Assembly (NCBI GenBank): GCA_947179155.2
Contig: OX359275.1
Coordinates: 761,501-825,500 of the forward strand
DNA from: Hedera helix
Taxonomy: Eukaryota; Streptophyta; Magnoliopsida; Apiales; Araliaceae
Length of the DNA: 64,000 bases
Direction of reading: 5' to 3'
The first letter of the stretch is position 1. Every line of letters begins with the position of its first letter. The notes under the pieces are model-generated. The model was not told the origin of the DNA and did not search any database. It saw only the letters and a list, made by a program, of their open reading frames with translations. The translations under genes and the position numbers were made by a program. Shown piece after piece: positions 12,503 through 25,408 of the stretch.

Positions 12503-12777
12503 AATTGTAATAGAGGAAATGAAGCAAAGTCAACAATCCTGAAGATAGGAATGCTCAAGCGAGGGGGAACTGACCAAGCAGAAATAAAATAAACTGGAGA
12601 AGAATTAAAGACCAAATTATAGTTCTCAAAAAGTGAACCAAGACTGTCTTATAGAATCTAAAACAGAAAGGCGAAGATTAAAGTACAACTACAGACACTG
12701 AAGAAAACAATACAAAAGAATCGTAGAGGTTACAGAGTTGAAGAACGAATATAATCGTAAAGCCTATAGATCGTAAA
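12503..12777 (+). mobile_element. Left fragment of a degenerate repeat element (E), unidentified
   Basis: Purine-rich, less AT-rich sequence than its neighbours, with remnants that read like a decayed charged coding region but many stops. It is continuous in character with 20071-21660 once LTR B3 is removed: the flanks gtaaa and ataaa around B3 differ by one base and are probably its target duplication. I cannot assign a family. Confidence 0.35.
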
Positions 12778-14119
12778 TGTGACTCCCTTAAATCGGGCCC
12801 ACACCACCGAATTTGAGTCGTCAAAAGACTACAACAAAATTAGTACAATACACTGTTCAATAATACACAACTAAGTCTTCACAATTATTATTATTCTACA
12901 ATACTGTGAAGACTACTATAGCAACTATCTCGGACCGCTACTCCATTTCTTTTTCCTCCACGCTAGTCCAGGCTACGCTATCATTTTTTAAACAATTGAA
13001 CAAGAAGGAAATGGTGAGCTCAAATAGCCCGGTAAGGAATATCATGAGTAAGATAATGAAAAATAAATTATTATTAGCCTTCAATAGTTGAGTTTTTAAT
13101 CAAATATAATAGACAACAGTTTTAAATCAACAGCTGTAGTTAAGTTCTTGAGAGAATAATATAAACAACAAGATTAACAACAGCTGTGACGACCCCAAAT
13201 CCGGGTTCCTTGAACCTCGGATCCGGTTCAACACGAGTACTACATTTTCCTTATTGTTCATGAATTACAACAATATTATAATTGCTAAATATTCATTTAT
13301 TTACAATTTCACAACTTCTCTTTCTATTCCAGAATCGTAATCTTTATACATTCCTAGTATGTCTCAATATCATACATGATACGACATTCTATTACAATCA
13401 AATTGAGTATTTAACACTCATATAATATACCAACTAAGTATTACACTACACAATCATTTACCTGTCCAATTTGGACTGATATCTACAATAGACATTTAGA
13501 TCTTTAGTGAAAGTAATATGCTTTCCTGTTCCTTGATCTTTATCGAGATCCTCAACTAACTTGCACTATCTGAAAATATTTATTTTAAGCAAGAGTGAGC
13601 ACGACGGCTCAGCAAGTTTAACAGTTACACATAACACATTACATGATTCACATAATACACATGCTTTGTATCTTAATCTTACATCATGCTTTTCATATTA
13701 ATAACATTTCATACCTCTCATGCATCACATATAATCATCAACTAACACTTTGCAAATCATGCTTCATTCTTATACATAGTTTTCATGTAGTCATACCACA
13801 TGCTGTTCATCTACCACAAACATTATCAATATATCTTCATATTATCAATATAAATCACATTATAGCATATTAATGCACATAGGAGCAAGTTCTGAAAAAC
13901 TTGCCTGGTTTTGCTTCTAACAGTTACGCTTATTTGCGTCTCTCGTTCAACCTACAATTTATATAGGAAATTGAAATAATCATTAGATATAATGACTATT
14001 ACTTAATCTTAACTTAAGACCTTAACTTCAAATTATTAACTCTTTAGTTGTCCGATAAACGAACCCTTAAGTTCCGGACAAAAATCCTAGCCCAACAAAC
14101 CTAGTTGGACATGTCGGTA

Positions 14120-14790
14120 AACTTAACCAACTTATTAATATTATTAATTATTTAATAATATTTTAATTCCTTATTAATATTATTAACCATTTAATAATAT
14201 TTTAATCACTTATTAATATTATTAACCATTTAATAATATTTTAATCACTTATTAATATTATTAACCATTTAATAATATTTTACTTACTTATTAATATTAT
14301 TAATCATTTAATAATATTTTAATCACTTATTAATTTTATTAATCATTTAATAATATTTTAATAACATTTTAATATTATTAACCATTTAATAATATTTTAC
14401 TCACATATTAATATTATTAACCATTTAATAATATTTTAATCACTCATTAATATTATTAACGATTTAATAATATTTTAATCACTCATTAATATTATTAACC
14501 ATTTAATAATATTTTACTCACTTATTAATATTATTAACCATTTAATAATATTTTAATCACTTATTAATATTATTAATCATTTAATAATATTTTAATCACT
14601 TATTAATATTATTAACCATTTAATAATATTTTAATCACTCATTAATATTATTAACTATTTAATAATATTTTAATCACTCACTAATATTATTAACCATGTA
14701 ATGATATTTTAATCATTTACAAATGTTATTCATCATTCAATAACTTTTTAATCATATACTAATATTATTGATCATTTAATAATATTTTAA
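14120..14790. repeat. Tandem array with a unit of about 39 bp in LTR C
   Basis: About 16 units of the pattern 'ttattaatattattaacc' followed by 'atttaataatattttaat' and 'cac'. Central units are nearly identical; units at both ends are more diverged, as expected of an array growing by unequal exchange. Each unit is itself close to an inverted repeat (ttaatattattaa / ttaataatattttaa). Confidence 0.85.
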
Positions 14791-14954
14791 TAATCTTCAA
14801 ATAATACCAATAGTTAACTTTTTAATTGTGTTAACTTTAGTCTTTATTTTAAACATTTAGTTACCAATTAATGATTAATGGATTTCATATATATTGGTTT
14901 AATAACCAAAACATTCATTTTACACTTATTTCAACTTAAATTTTCATAAAAAAC

Positions 14955-15130
14955 TCGACCCGGACCGACCCGACCCGACCCGGACCGACCCGACCCGACC
15001 CGGAGCTGGAAAAATCTGCTTAGCAGATTGTTCTGACGCAGCTGCGTCAGTCCTTACGCGGCTGCGTCAGCCATTTTGTCCGAAAGTCAATTTTTTTGAC
15101 TGCTCGACCCTCCGACGCTCCGACAGCCAT
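14955..15130. repeat. GC-rich island in LTR C with repeated gaccc motif
   Basis: Starts with about five copies of 'cccgacccggacc'-type units, then paired 'ctgacgcagctgcgtcag' and 'ttacgcggctgcgtcag' palindromes. It stands out in an otherwise very AT-rich LTR. Similar GC islands occur at comparable places in LTRs A and D. Confidence 0.6.
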
Positions 15131-18100
15131 AACTTCTTCAATTGAAAACATTTTGGGGTGATTCTTGAGTTCATGCTCATCAGAATTTCCCCCTCTACAA
15201 TTTCTCTTTAGATCACAAATCCAAATTCCGAACGGAACTGGACTAAAAATGGCTCACAAGGACAAAGTGAAAACTAAAATCACAAATCCTTGATTTTAAA
15301 AGTTCAAACTTGAATAAAATAAACTCTACACATTCAAATGACACCAACTTAGTGTTGTTGTCTTCCTAACTTCTTCTTTTACAACATTTCATGGTTCAAT
15401 CATATTTTTGAAAATGTTTGACACGAAATTTAAAGATCGAACCACTTAGGGTTTTACCGGTAATCACAATATGGAATTTTCTTCCATTTATTTGCATACC
15501 ACTCATACCAATACATGATTTAAACCTATCAAACCATGAATCTACCTATATATCATAGATTTAGACTTCTAGAGCATCAAAATAACTTTTGATCGGTTAA
15601 AAATATATTTTCGACCGTTTAAAACTTATATAAATTATAAAAATGAACTAAGGAAGAGATAGAACACTTTTGAACCTCTTGGACATGGATGCTCTTCTTC
15701 TTCTTGATATGATCTTGCTAAGGACTCCTCCTTTTCCTTCTTCTTGAGTGAACCATTAGCACACTAACTCACAAGCTCTCTAGCTTTTCTCTAGAACCTC
15801 TATCTCTATAATATTTGATCTACTAACAAATGAGCCAACTCTAGCTTTCTCTTACTACTCTTCTATTTATAGACTACCAAAATTGATACTTACAATTATT
15901 GTAAGTCTATAATATCACCAATACTTGCAAAAGATCAAATCAAGTTTAATTATTAAATGAATGACATTTGCTTGGATTGATTTATGGAAGTTGAGTGAAG
16001 CAACTAGGTGGAGTAAATTTGAAGCAATCATTCTCCAACACTTAACTCATGTATGGTTAAAACTCTTACTCTTGTAACCTATGTTGACCTAACTATCAAC
16101 CATGGTCCAAGCTCATCAATTGATCATACATACATCTTCCACCAAATAACCCAAGTAAGGTTAATTCTCTACAATCAATTATACATATATATATTCAATA
16201 TATTTATATAATTACTAACACTTAACTCTAACATTGGTAAAGGTTTTATTTTTTTTATTACCACTTAGGGTTAACAAGTAACCCAACAATGGTTAGTTCT
16301 CTAAAATATAAACTCATAAGAATTGACCATCTTTATTGACTAGGGTTGGTGAACCACCCATTGGTTAATTCATTTAACCAACATTGGTTAACTCTCTACC
16401 ATTTCATATACATACAATATATATATCTTTACATATTCACTAATAACATTTTATTTAAATCACATCAAAGCTTGAATTGACCAATTTAAATTGAATATAA
16501 GCAACATGCATCTTTACTCAATCTCCAAGTGGGACCCCATGTTTGGTCAACACTCCACCTTTTTTCCTTTATTTTTATTATATATACATATCTATATATA
16601 ATACTTGCAATTTCTACTAACAATTAACCAAGGTATGGTTAATTCTCTACAACATGCAACCCATGGTTACCTACCAATTCTACCTTGGTGAATTATATAC
16701 ATACATAATTGTATCTATAATATTCTTCCTACAACTAACCCATGCATAGTTAAATCTTTAATTTATTTACTACCTAGGGTTACTCAATTAACTCATCCAT
16801 AGTTAATTCTCATCATCACATTCATTCACCTAGTAATTAACCAATGTTTGGTTAATACTCTCTCTTGTCTACCAACTAGGGTTATTCAATTAACCCTACA
16901 TTAGTTAATTCTCTACACTTAACAATACTTGAAATTTCCCAACATATTGACCAACATTTGACTTTTAAATTTGGACTCAATATTTGGGCTACTAGTTTAT
17001 TTTGCATTGGGCTCCTTTATTTAATTATTTGGGCTACCCAACACAACTCACACATCTTTATAACTTGGGCTAGGTAATTAATTTAATTGGACTTATATTA
17101 ATTACCTCTTGGACTATTAATCAACATATCATTTGGGCTTATTATTTAATTACCCACTTCATACCAATATTTTCATATTGGGCTAACATCTATAATCCTT
17201 TTGGGCTAGTCCACTAGTAGTATTTAAATTACTTGAACTCTATACCACAACTTAATAATCAAGTTAATTAATTAATTAATTAACTTCTTAATATTGTCAT
17301 TCTAGACAAACTTTCTAGTTTTTATATAACGTTAACTCATAACTAATATAATTAACATAATTAATTATATTACATGACTTTCATTCTTACTTCATAATTA
17401 AACTAATTTATTTATTAGTTTTATTGAGTATTAATTTACTCATCTTCTTGTTTGGCTAACAAACACTACTCTAGGAATATATAACTATGTATATATATCC
17501 TTATAACCGTCTTCACTTCTCAAATGAATTTATTTCCTTAATAAATTCTCTATATGCATCATAAAATATTTCCACATTTAATTTCTAACAAATACATTAT
17601 GTTAAAAAAAATGTTTACCCATTTTCTACACATCTTACTTCTCACATTCTAGGTTTTAAACCTTAACCTTTAATAAAATCAATTAAGATATTATTTAAAA
17701 TCTTGAAAATATCTGGGATATTACAACAGCAGTTAAGTTCTGAAACAAAGTTTCACTGCAGCAAAATAACCACCACTAAGAGAATCAAGTAGATCATGAT
17801 GTCTATTAGCCTATCTTTTTAAGAAAATCATCATAAACTTTTATCATCTAAAACACCACTGGTCATGATCATGCCAAACAATAGTTCTTCTTTGCCCCCG
17901 ACTAAAGAGAACATTCATCACGTGTCCTTGTCATCTGACCAAAGACACCCAACAATTATATCGCCTTTATCCTATATCGCCTTTAACATATCGCCTGTGC
18001 CCTAGGCTGCAGATATTCAGAACAACCTGATACTTGATGATTGAAATAACAACAGAGATATAAATAATGAACAGAAGAAACAAGATAAACAATAACATTA

Positions 18101-20065
18101 GGAGTTAACAAATTTGACTTTGTCCATATTTAAATAAAGTCCAAATTGTCAACATGATGTATAGAAAAAGGTGTTCAAGTCCAAGAATAATGTCCAAGAT
18201 CCACAGGGAAGAAGTTCAACGGTAAGGTTTACGGTACAAGGAATTAGTCCAAAATATTCACAGTTCAAATAAATGTTCACAATTCAAAAGTTCAAGGTCC
18301 ATAAGTTCACAGTCCAAATAAATATCCACAGTTCAAAAGTTCAAAGTTCATAAGTTCACAGTTCAAATATGACGATGGAAATTTAATAGGAATGTTCTTG
18401 TCAAAGGGTATTAAATGAAGTGCAAACTATTAAGGAAATATTAATGAATTATTAATTCAAGAATTTTCACCGTTTAATAATATTAGAGGTACAAATGAGA
18501 TACTTTCTTACCGTAGTAAGTTTAAGTGATAAAAGATGAAAAAGATGGTATCCTTTACAAGTAAGAAAGAAAATGATATCTATTTATGATGATAAAAAGA
18601 ATGATACCTCTTACCGTAATAAATTTAAGAGTTTGAAAGAAAATAATATCCCTTACCTTATCTCGAGACTAAATATAGCTTTTATTAGGTTGATCAACCT
18701 ATATGTATATTCATAATTTAAGTAGTAAGTAACACATACCAATTTTATGTATATAAAATCATCAAAGTGACTATATAAATATACTTCAAAATAATTTTTA
18801 AAGAAAATAATTTTTCAAAGTAAAATCTTTCAAATGAAGTTTTTTTTTTTCAAAATAAATCTTCTAATAGAAAAGTCTTCTAAAAGAAGAATTATAAACT
18901 GATGTGTGTGTTAGTGTTTATATAACTTTTATAAAAAAAAAAATAAAAAAAAAACTTACTTGAACAATACTCAAGCCCTTCCAGATCTTCAACGCTTAAG
19001 ATAATTTTAATACTCTCAGAGTGACACTTATATTAAGAAATATTTAGAGAGTGGAAAGAAGATTGAGTGAGGAATGTATGAAACTCCTTATGCTAAGACC
19101 CATATTTATAGTCAGGGCTTATCCAACTTTTTCACACACACGTTACACATTTTAATCTCATCTTTTAATTTGAACCATTCATTAACCAATACACGTTTCA
19201 CACTTTAATCTGCACCGTTCGTTGACTAACACGCGTTTCACGCCTACACGTGTTACACATTTATGTGTGTTACACACTTACGCGTGTTACACATTTACAC
19301 ACGTTGCCAACGTACACGCGTTACATATTTTCATATTATTTTATTGATTTAATATCTCAATTATTAAATATACAGTGTTTTTCAAATAATAAATATGTAT
19401 AACTGTTTAATACCCGTGACTACTACTGTAACAATTATTGGCCCAATAATGCAAGATATTGTACATTATGACAATTATTGATTCAATAATATAGAACAAT
19501 GTGCAATTAATAATGTAAAATATTATGTAATGACAATTATTGATTCAATAATGTAAAATGATGTATAATGACAATTATTGGTTTAATAATGTAAAATGTT
19601 GTGTAATGACAATTATTGATGAAATACTGTGCAATAGCCACTTTACCAATTCAATAATTTAAACATTGTGTAATATCGTGTGCTACTATGCAATACCACG
19701 TGCTACAGTAAAATACCGCGTGCTATAGTAAAATACTATATGTTACCATACTTTTATCACTAGGTATTTTAACAATTAAAAGTGAAAATACCGTTGACTA
19801 TTTTTATTTAGAAAGGCTACTGCTGTCTTTTTCTTCATCCAATAATATTTCATTGTGGGGTCCAGCGTCGTTGTATGAATATTCCCCAACAGAACGAATA
19901 TTCCTCGACAGAACGAATATTCCCCGACCAATCGAATATTGTCCAACATAAAAATTTTGTACATAACATTCTTAACTTTAATTTTTATTAATTTAACACG
20001 TTACTGTTAAGCATAAAATTATGAGAAAATTTTGAAATCTATTTATTAAAATTCGGGGTCTTACA

Positions 20066-21660
20066 ATAAAGCAGACCGTAAAGCTCTAAGTTCGTAGAGT
20101 AGATCACAGAGCACCTCGTAGAACTAAATGAAGAGATAACTGAAGAAGAAGTCAAACACTGTGAAAAGGGGAAAGAGGCAGCTCAATCAGATGCAAGCAT
20201 AGACTGACACTTGGAAGATTATCAGAATAAAGGATCCTAAAGACATTACTGCACATCTAAATCTCAACCTAAATTTTATTAAAGAAATGCCCAACAACTA
20301 TTTGACAAAGAGATGTCATCCAGGTGAATGTTGCTACTAAAGATTGATGTGACATAATAAAGTAGAAAGCGAGTTGACATGTTAAAGTAGAAAGAAGACT
20401 GACATGGCAAAAAGCAACAACAGAAATCAAACCGACATTTCTCAAATATTAACATCAGAGATCTTCAATATCAAAACATTAAAAGAAGCAACGATTATCT
20501 TTCAATGGGCAAAGCTCCAACGTACCAAACTCTCAACAATCAAATCTCTAACAGGCTAAATGACAGACCTCTCTTTATATAAAGGTCATCATCTAATACT
20601 GGAAAGAAAAAAAGAGAGAGACCAACGGAGACAGAGCTAAGGTCTAAGATAGAGAGAAAAGAAGAAGAATGAGCCATATGAGAGAAGAGTCGACCAATGA
20701 AGACATCAGGTTGAAAAAGAAAATTGGCAATGCAAAGTAGAGGTTGAATATAGAAGAGAGAACCCATAAATTGAGAGAAAACATAGAGTTAAATCGGTCA
20801 AAGCTGAATGAAGAAGATTGATCTATACACTAAAGGAGTATAAGGAGAGAAGACCAATCTACAAGAGACCGAAGTTGGACCGATCATTTACATGAATATC
20901 ATCAATTTAAAGCTACTCTATGCTTTGGAGATCGATCAAGAATGATTCCAGAGCAGGAGTCAATCAGATAAATCAGAAGGCTATGTAAGTCATTCCTTCG
21001 CTGCCAAGCTCTTTATTAATGAGCTTAACGATAGCTTAGCAGCACCCCTAATAACTCCAAACAAACAATAACAAAGTCGAGACTTAATGACCCGCTAAAT
21101 TCAGAGTAATCTGCCCCAAGATGGGAAGATGTCTGAGTGTCTTCTGGAGGAAATCGGGTGAGGCCTGTATGATTCTTAGTGAATCAACCCCTATTGAGGG
21201 AAGAGAACTTAGTATCCTATATGGAGAAAAGACGAGACTGAGTGACCCGCCTGATTCTTAGTGAATCAGACCCTTAGTGGGAGGACTTAGTATCCAAATT
21301 GTAAGGACTTATTGTCCAATTTATCTTTAGTGGAATATCCTTACTCAGCGGAGTAAAATAGAGGAATATGAGTAATTCAAGCTCCAAACCTCTTAAAAAT
21401 TAGTGTGTTCTCAATGTCTCTTTACCCCTTTTTTGTATTTCATGTTTATGCCGTGTATGTTAAGATTATTATGTAGGTAGCTTTCCAATAGCAAATTTAT
21501 TTATAGAATTATATATTCCAGTTGTAATGATAAGAAATGGGTTTTACCAAATAATCTAATTCCGTTGCGCATACAATTTCTTAATTATTCGATAAAGATA
21601 TTTATAAATGCAAAAGTTATATATAATTGTATAATGATCTATTCAACCCTCCTTCTAGAT
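20066..21660 (+). mobile_element. Right part of degenerate element E, probably LTR-derived
   Basis: Continues the sequence interrupted by B3. It has a clear TATA box (tatataaa, 20576-20583) followed by a purine-rich leader. Further on, 'tgattcttagtgaatcaacc' and 'cctgattcttagtgaatcag' form a repeated pair (21170-21270). These are features of a plant LTR promoter and leader, but I could not find a partner LTR, primer site or coding region in the window. The minus-strand ORF at 20540-20767 is antisense to the TATA box and leader and is not supported. Confidence 0.4.
20576..20583 (+). promoter_or_regulatory. TATA box of element E
   Basis: The octamer tatataaa is followed by a purine-rich gag/aga leader, the usual arrangement at a plant LTR transcription start. 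It supports + strand orientation for this element. Confidence 0.45.
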
Positions 21661-22180
21661 CATATTCACGTACATCTGAAAAATAACAATGACTAATAAA
21701 TAAAACTCATATTTACATGTGACCCACCTTATAAAAGTATTAAAAACCTTAAAAAAAGTATCAATTTTTCTTTATGAAATAACAATTCTCTAATTAAAGA
21801 TTATAATAATCTCCCATAGCACCAAATTTAATACAAACTAGTCTCACATGCTATTTTAATATGTATTTTTATAAAAAATAATTATTAATAAATAATGATA
21901 ATAACATTATTATCTTATTATAAAATAAAATTTCATTAGTTATTTTTTTATACAACTCCTTTACTTCAAATTTGATGTGAAATACATAATATTCGTATAA
22001 GAATATAAATAAATTAATTTCAATATATATGTAAATTACATTAACCATTTGATAAGACTTTTAAATATATTTTGAATAGAATATTTCATCTTATAATTGA
22101 TATTTACTTGAAATTTTGTAAAATTTATGAAAGTTTTCAAAAAATAAAATTTTTAAAGTATTTATACACACTTCTTACTC

Positions 22181-22261
<81 letters not shown>

Positions 22262-24565
22262 TTTATAAAAAAAAACCTCTTGAATGAAAAATTTATAGAT
22301 TAAACTTTTAATTAACTATTTAAAAATATTTTATATAAAGTTATAAAGTTTAATATACTAAAAAGGCATATGAGTATTGTTTCAAATTTAATAAGAAATT
22401 GATAGAGAACAAATATCACTTTTTTTTTAATATATAATATGCATTTCATATGTTTATATATATTATAATGAATAAAAATATGCAGTTTTACAATAAATTC
22501 AAAACTTAGCAATATTGTTCCTATAAAAACATAGATTAAAAAAAAATACATGTCCTAGAATTCAATATCCAAAAATAAAATAATAATAACTAAATTATTG
22601 TTGGTATAATATATATATAAAAAAATAAAGAGAAATATCGTCAAAATAGTATAATATTGAGTAAATATATTTATGTTATAGATGTTATTGACTTTAAATT
22701 GAATTAATCTCTACTCATCAATATTAAGTTGAATTATAAAAAATATATATAAAAATAGAGGGATTAATTTGGATTTATTTTCTACTAGTAGTACCCTACG
22801 CGCACACGTGATGCATGTATATATTTTATAGTTACTATAATTTGAGATCTAATAATATTTGTATTTGGGTAAAGAGTTGTGAAGTTGATATAAATTAATT
22901 ATGTGAGGGAATTTAGGAGATGATAGAGAGTGGAAGGGGAAGGAGAAAGTTAAAAAAATAAAAGGGAATAAAATATAGATGTTATTAAAAGATACAATAA
23001 CTAATTTTTATTTTTTAACCATAGGTTGCGACCCAAAATCATCAAAGAGCGATTACTAAAGTCTCACGTTTTATTAATAGAGATATTAGATTAAGATATT
23101 TGAAAAGACATTAATATACACATATTATTTTTTATTTTATGGACTGTTTGATAAAATTAAATAAAAAGTTTTAAATGGTTGAACGAACTGAATAAAACAG
23201 AGATTTGATTGAAGTTAAATACTAAATAAAAGAAACTGTTTGTTAATTGATTCGTCTAAAGTAACTGAATGACAATATATTTTATTTTAACCCAAAATAT
23301 GTATAAAAAAATTCATACTTATTTTTTAAAATATTGAGGTGGAGGTAACAATTGTTTAGTTTATTTGTTCATATTCATACTTTACAATTCTTCATATCAA
23401 ATTTTTTTCCTGCTTATGAGTATTTTTATTACGTTAAAAAATTAGTAGTAATTTTTTACCCCTCATAGTGGTATAACAGATAATAAACAAATCATAGTAC
23501 TAGAATAATTTTTTATACATATATATGTATTTAAATAAATAATAAAATAAATAACAACAACGGGATTAACACGCATGTGCATGCATTTAAATAAATAATA
23601 AAACAAATATATAGAATTCAATTATTACTCAAACAAACATATAAATTTTTGACCAATCTTTAATGGATTATACTATTAGTAATATAATTTTAGGAATAAA
23701 AAACTAAAAATATTAATGACATTCATTAAATTGATTACTAATTTGTTAAAGAAAAATCAAAAGTAATTTATACATAACAAAATTTATTTATAATAATAAA
23801 ACAAGATGAATATTGAAAGTAATTTTTAATTGTCAATGAAAAAATATAAGTAAAAATATTATTTAACACTACTTCTTACCAATTCAATAATAATTTTTTG
23901 GTTGAATCGTTCAAACGTATTCAGAGCTTAAGAACTGTATAACAAACAATATAAATGACTTATTTGGTCATATTCAAATTTATTCAGATGTAAATAAATA
24001 ACCCCTTAGTATTATGATCTAAACTCATAATATTAAATAAGAGAAAGATAGATGAAAATGAAATTTTGTGTTCATTATTAATTTAAGATATTTAAAAAGA
24101 TAGTAATATTTTCATGTTATTTTATATTTTAATATTATGGTCTATACTTGTAATATAATAGTTATGATTTATGATGTTAATGGTTTTGTACTAGACATAG
24201 TATATATATTGAAAGATAACGATAAAAAAAAATGTATTATTATTATTTATGTATGTCTTATTATTATTTTTTGTATTAGTAAAAAGAATTTAAAATTTAT
24301 GAGAATGGCATATTTTGTAAGGATAACTCCTCTGTTACTATGTTTACATATTATATAGATTTTTTTTTACATATTAAATGAAAGTTTGTATTTTTAACGT
24401 ATTTATTTATGGCCAATAACATCAAAGGGAAATGGAAAAGGTAATCCAACGGCCTGAACACAGTCTATGAAACTCACTAGATTTTTTCATATCTCACGCT
24501 CACCAATATTATCCCCATCTTAAGCTTGAGTTGAGTCTTCACCTGTTAGCTAGCTTACTAATTTA
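21661..24565. other. AT-rich intergenic region upstream of the SAM gene
   Basis: No coding region or recognisable mobile element. It contains the (TA)n tract at 22183-22258 and scattered AT-rich sequence. The last 150 bases before the SAM gene (about 24420-24565) are less AT-rich and contain pyrimidine-rich stretches such as 'ctcacgctcacc', compatible with a promoter and 5' leader. I see no convincing TATA box there. Confidence 0.5.
22183..22258. repeat. (TA)38 microsatellite
   Basis: A perfect 76-bp run of TA, one of more than twenty such tracts in the window. The translated frame across it is a repeat artefact (poly Tyr-Ile). Confidence 0.95.
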
Positions 24566-25408
24566 ATGGCGGAGTTACAGGCACCTGAAGCCCCAGTCAA
24601 CGCCGTCACCACCAGCCCAACAGCAATAGCCTCAGCTCCCACTGATAATAACATCATCATCAGTAATCATCACAGCAACAACAACATGGACCCAAATTTA
24701 GCTCCCAAGCGCCAACGCCGGCCCAGTGTCCGATTAGGCGAGATCGGAGGAGACCCACCGCCAGCTACACTCCCTTACGACTCCTACCCACGCCGCCCCA
24801 AATCTTGGAGGTTTCATCGAGACCCGACTAGTTTAGCCGCCTCTAAATCCTCCAAGATCCGACCTTTGACCAACCTCGTCAACGGCGGTGGCGATTACCT
24901 GGAAAACCCAGAATCCGAAGACGCCAAATTTGGCAACCGAAAATCCAAGTTGAGAAAACCGGTGAAGAGAGTGAGAACGAATTGGGCGGCCGCGGCGTCC
25001 AGAATTGATAATGGAGTAGAAATGGACACGAATAATACTAATACCGAAGAGTTTCGGGTTTCTGAAACAGAGGGCTCGGAAAGTCCATTAAAAGAACAGA
25101 GCCCGGTTCACTCAATTGACAATGTGGCTGAGCTTGATTTTTGGAACCGGTCTAGACTGTCGAGGGCTAGGGTTTCAGAATCCAATTCTCGCGGGGATAG
25201 GAATAATGGGCTTGATGATGGAGTGAGAGATTGGCTGATTGGATTGGGGCTGAGCCGTTATGCTCCTATTTTTGAGATTCATGAGGTGGATGATGAAGTT
25301 TTGCCAATGTTGACCTTAGAGGATTTGAAAGATATGGGGATAAATGCGGTTGGTTCCAGGCGGAAAATGTACACTTCCATTCTAAAGCTTCGCAGGGGGT
25401 TCTCGTGA
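24566..25408 (+). CDS. SAM-domain protein, plant nuclear-type, 280 aa
   Basis: A 280-residue protein with a long, low-complexity, basic N-terminal half and a sterile alpha motif at the C-terminus (about residues 220-278). SAM landmarks are VRDWLIGLGLSRYAPIF, the acidic turn EVDDEVLP, LTLEDLKDMGI and GSRRKMYTSI. Near residue 48 it has KRQRRPSVRLGEIG, a basic patch typical of the plant SAM-protein group that includes Arabidopsis At5g23680 and At3g48800, as I recall them. A second basic block (KLRKPVKRVRTNW) could act with it as nuclear localisation signal. SAM domains mediate protein-protein association; the function of this subgroup is poorly known. The start is the first ATG and has G at +4. 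Codon use is GC-richer than the surroundings, as for a real exon. The TGA stop lies inside a near-consensus splice donor (gtgagt, 25405-25410), so a spliced form with a different C-terminus is possible; the SAM fold is complete without it. Confidence 0.88.
   Translation: MAELQAPEAPVNAVTTSPTAIASAPTDNNIIISNHHSNNNMDPNLAPKRQRRPSVRLGEIGGDPPPATLPYDSYPRRPKSWRFHRDPTSLAASKSSKIRPLTNLVNGGGDYLENPESEDAKFGNRKSKLRKPVKRVRTNWAAAASRIDNGVEMDTNNTNTEEFRVSETEGSESPLKEQSPVHSIDNVAELDFWNRSRLSRARVSESNSRGDRNNGLDDGVRDWLIGLGLSRYAPIFEIHEVDDEVLPMLTLEDLKDMGINAVGSRRKMYTSILKLRRGFS

Larger units (their letters stand above)
13185..17725 (-). mobile_element. Solo LTR of family C, 4541 bp, with perfect 5-bp target duplication
   Basis: Plus-strand ends are tgtgacgaccccaaatccgg and ctgggatattaca, giving TG...CA termini. 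The 5-mer acagc lies directly on both sides (13180-13184 and 17726-17730), proving an insertion into LTR B3. The promoter side is on the minus strand: 'tctataaatag' read in reverse near 15865-15875. No internal region is present between termini, so this is a solo LTR of a large LTR retrotransposon. It contains a 39-bp tandem array (14120-14790), a short GC-rich island (about 14955-15130) and host-like AT-rich sequence with repeated 'ggttaattctct'/'accaa' phrases (16050-16920). Confidence 0.9.
12778..20065 (-). mobile_element. Solo LTR of family B (copy B3), split by LTR C
   Basis: Minus-strand copy: it starts at 20065 with tgtaagaccccgaatttta and ends at 12778 with a degenerate version of the gggggcgtcaca terminus. 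Removing the LTR C insertion leaves about 2.74 kb, near the length of the other B copies. The TATA-like box lies near 19108 (tataaatatg on the minus strand). The flanking 5-mers gtaaa (12773-12777) and ataaa (20066-20070) match at 4 of 5 positions, as expected of an old target duplication. No gag or pol sequence is attached, so it is a solo LTR. Confidence 0.78.

Noticed and set aside
14120..14790. Regularly spaced repeats that might suggest a CRISPR array
   Set aside because: The repeats are adjacent 39-bp tandem units without unique spacers, in a plant LTR.
20540..20767. 75-codon minus-strand ORF in element E
   Set aside because: It is antisense to a TATA box and purine-rich leader; its hydrophobic text comes from the complementary pyrimidine-rich strand.
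22072..22287. ORFs containing long Tyr-Ile runs here and at 34501, 43250, 46868 and elsewhere
   Set aside because: The runs are (TA)n microsatellites; the flanking residues show no domain.
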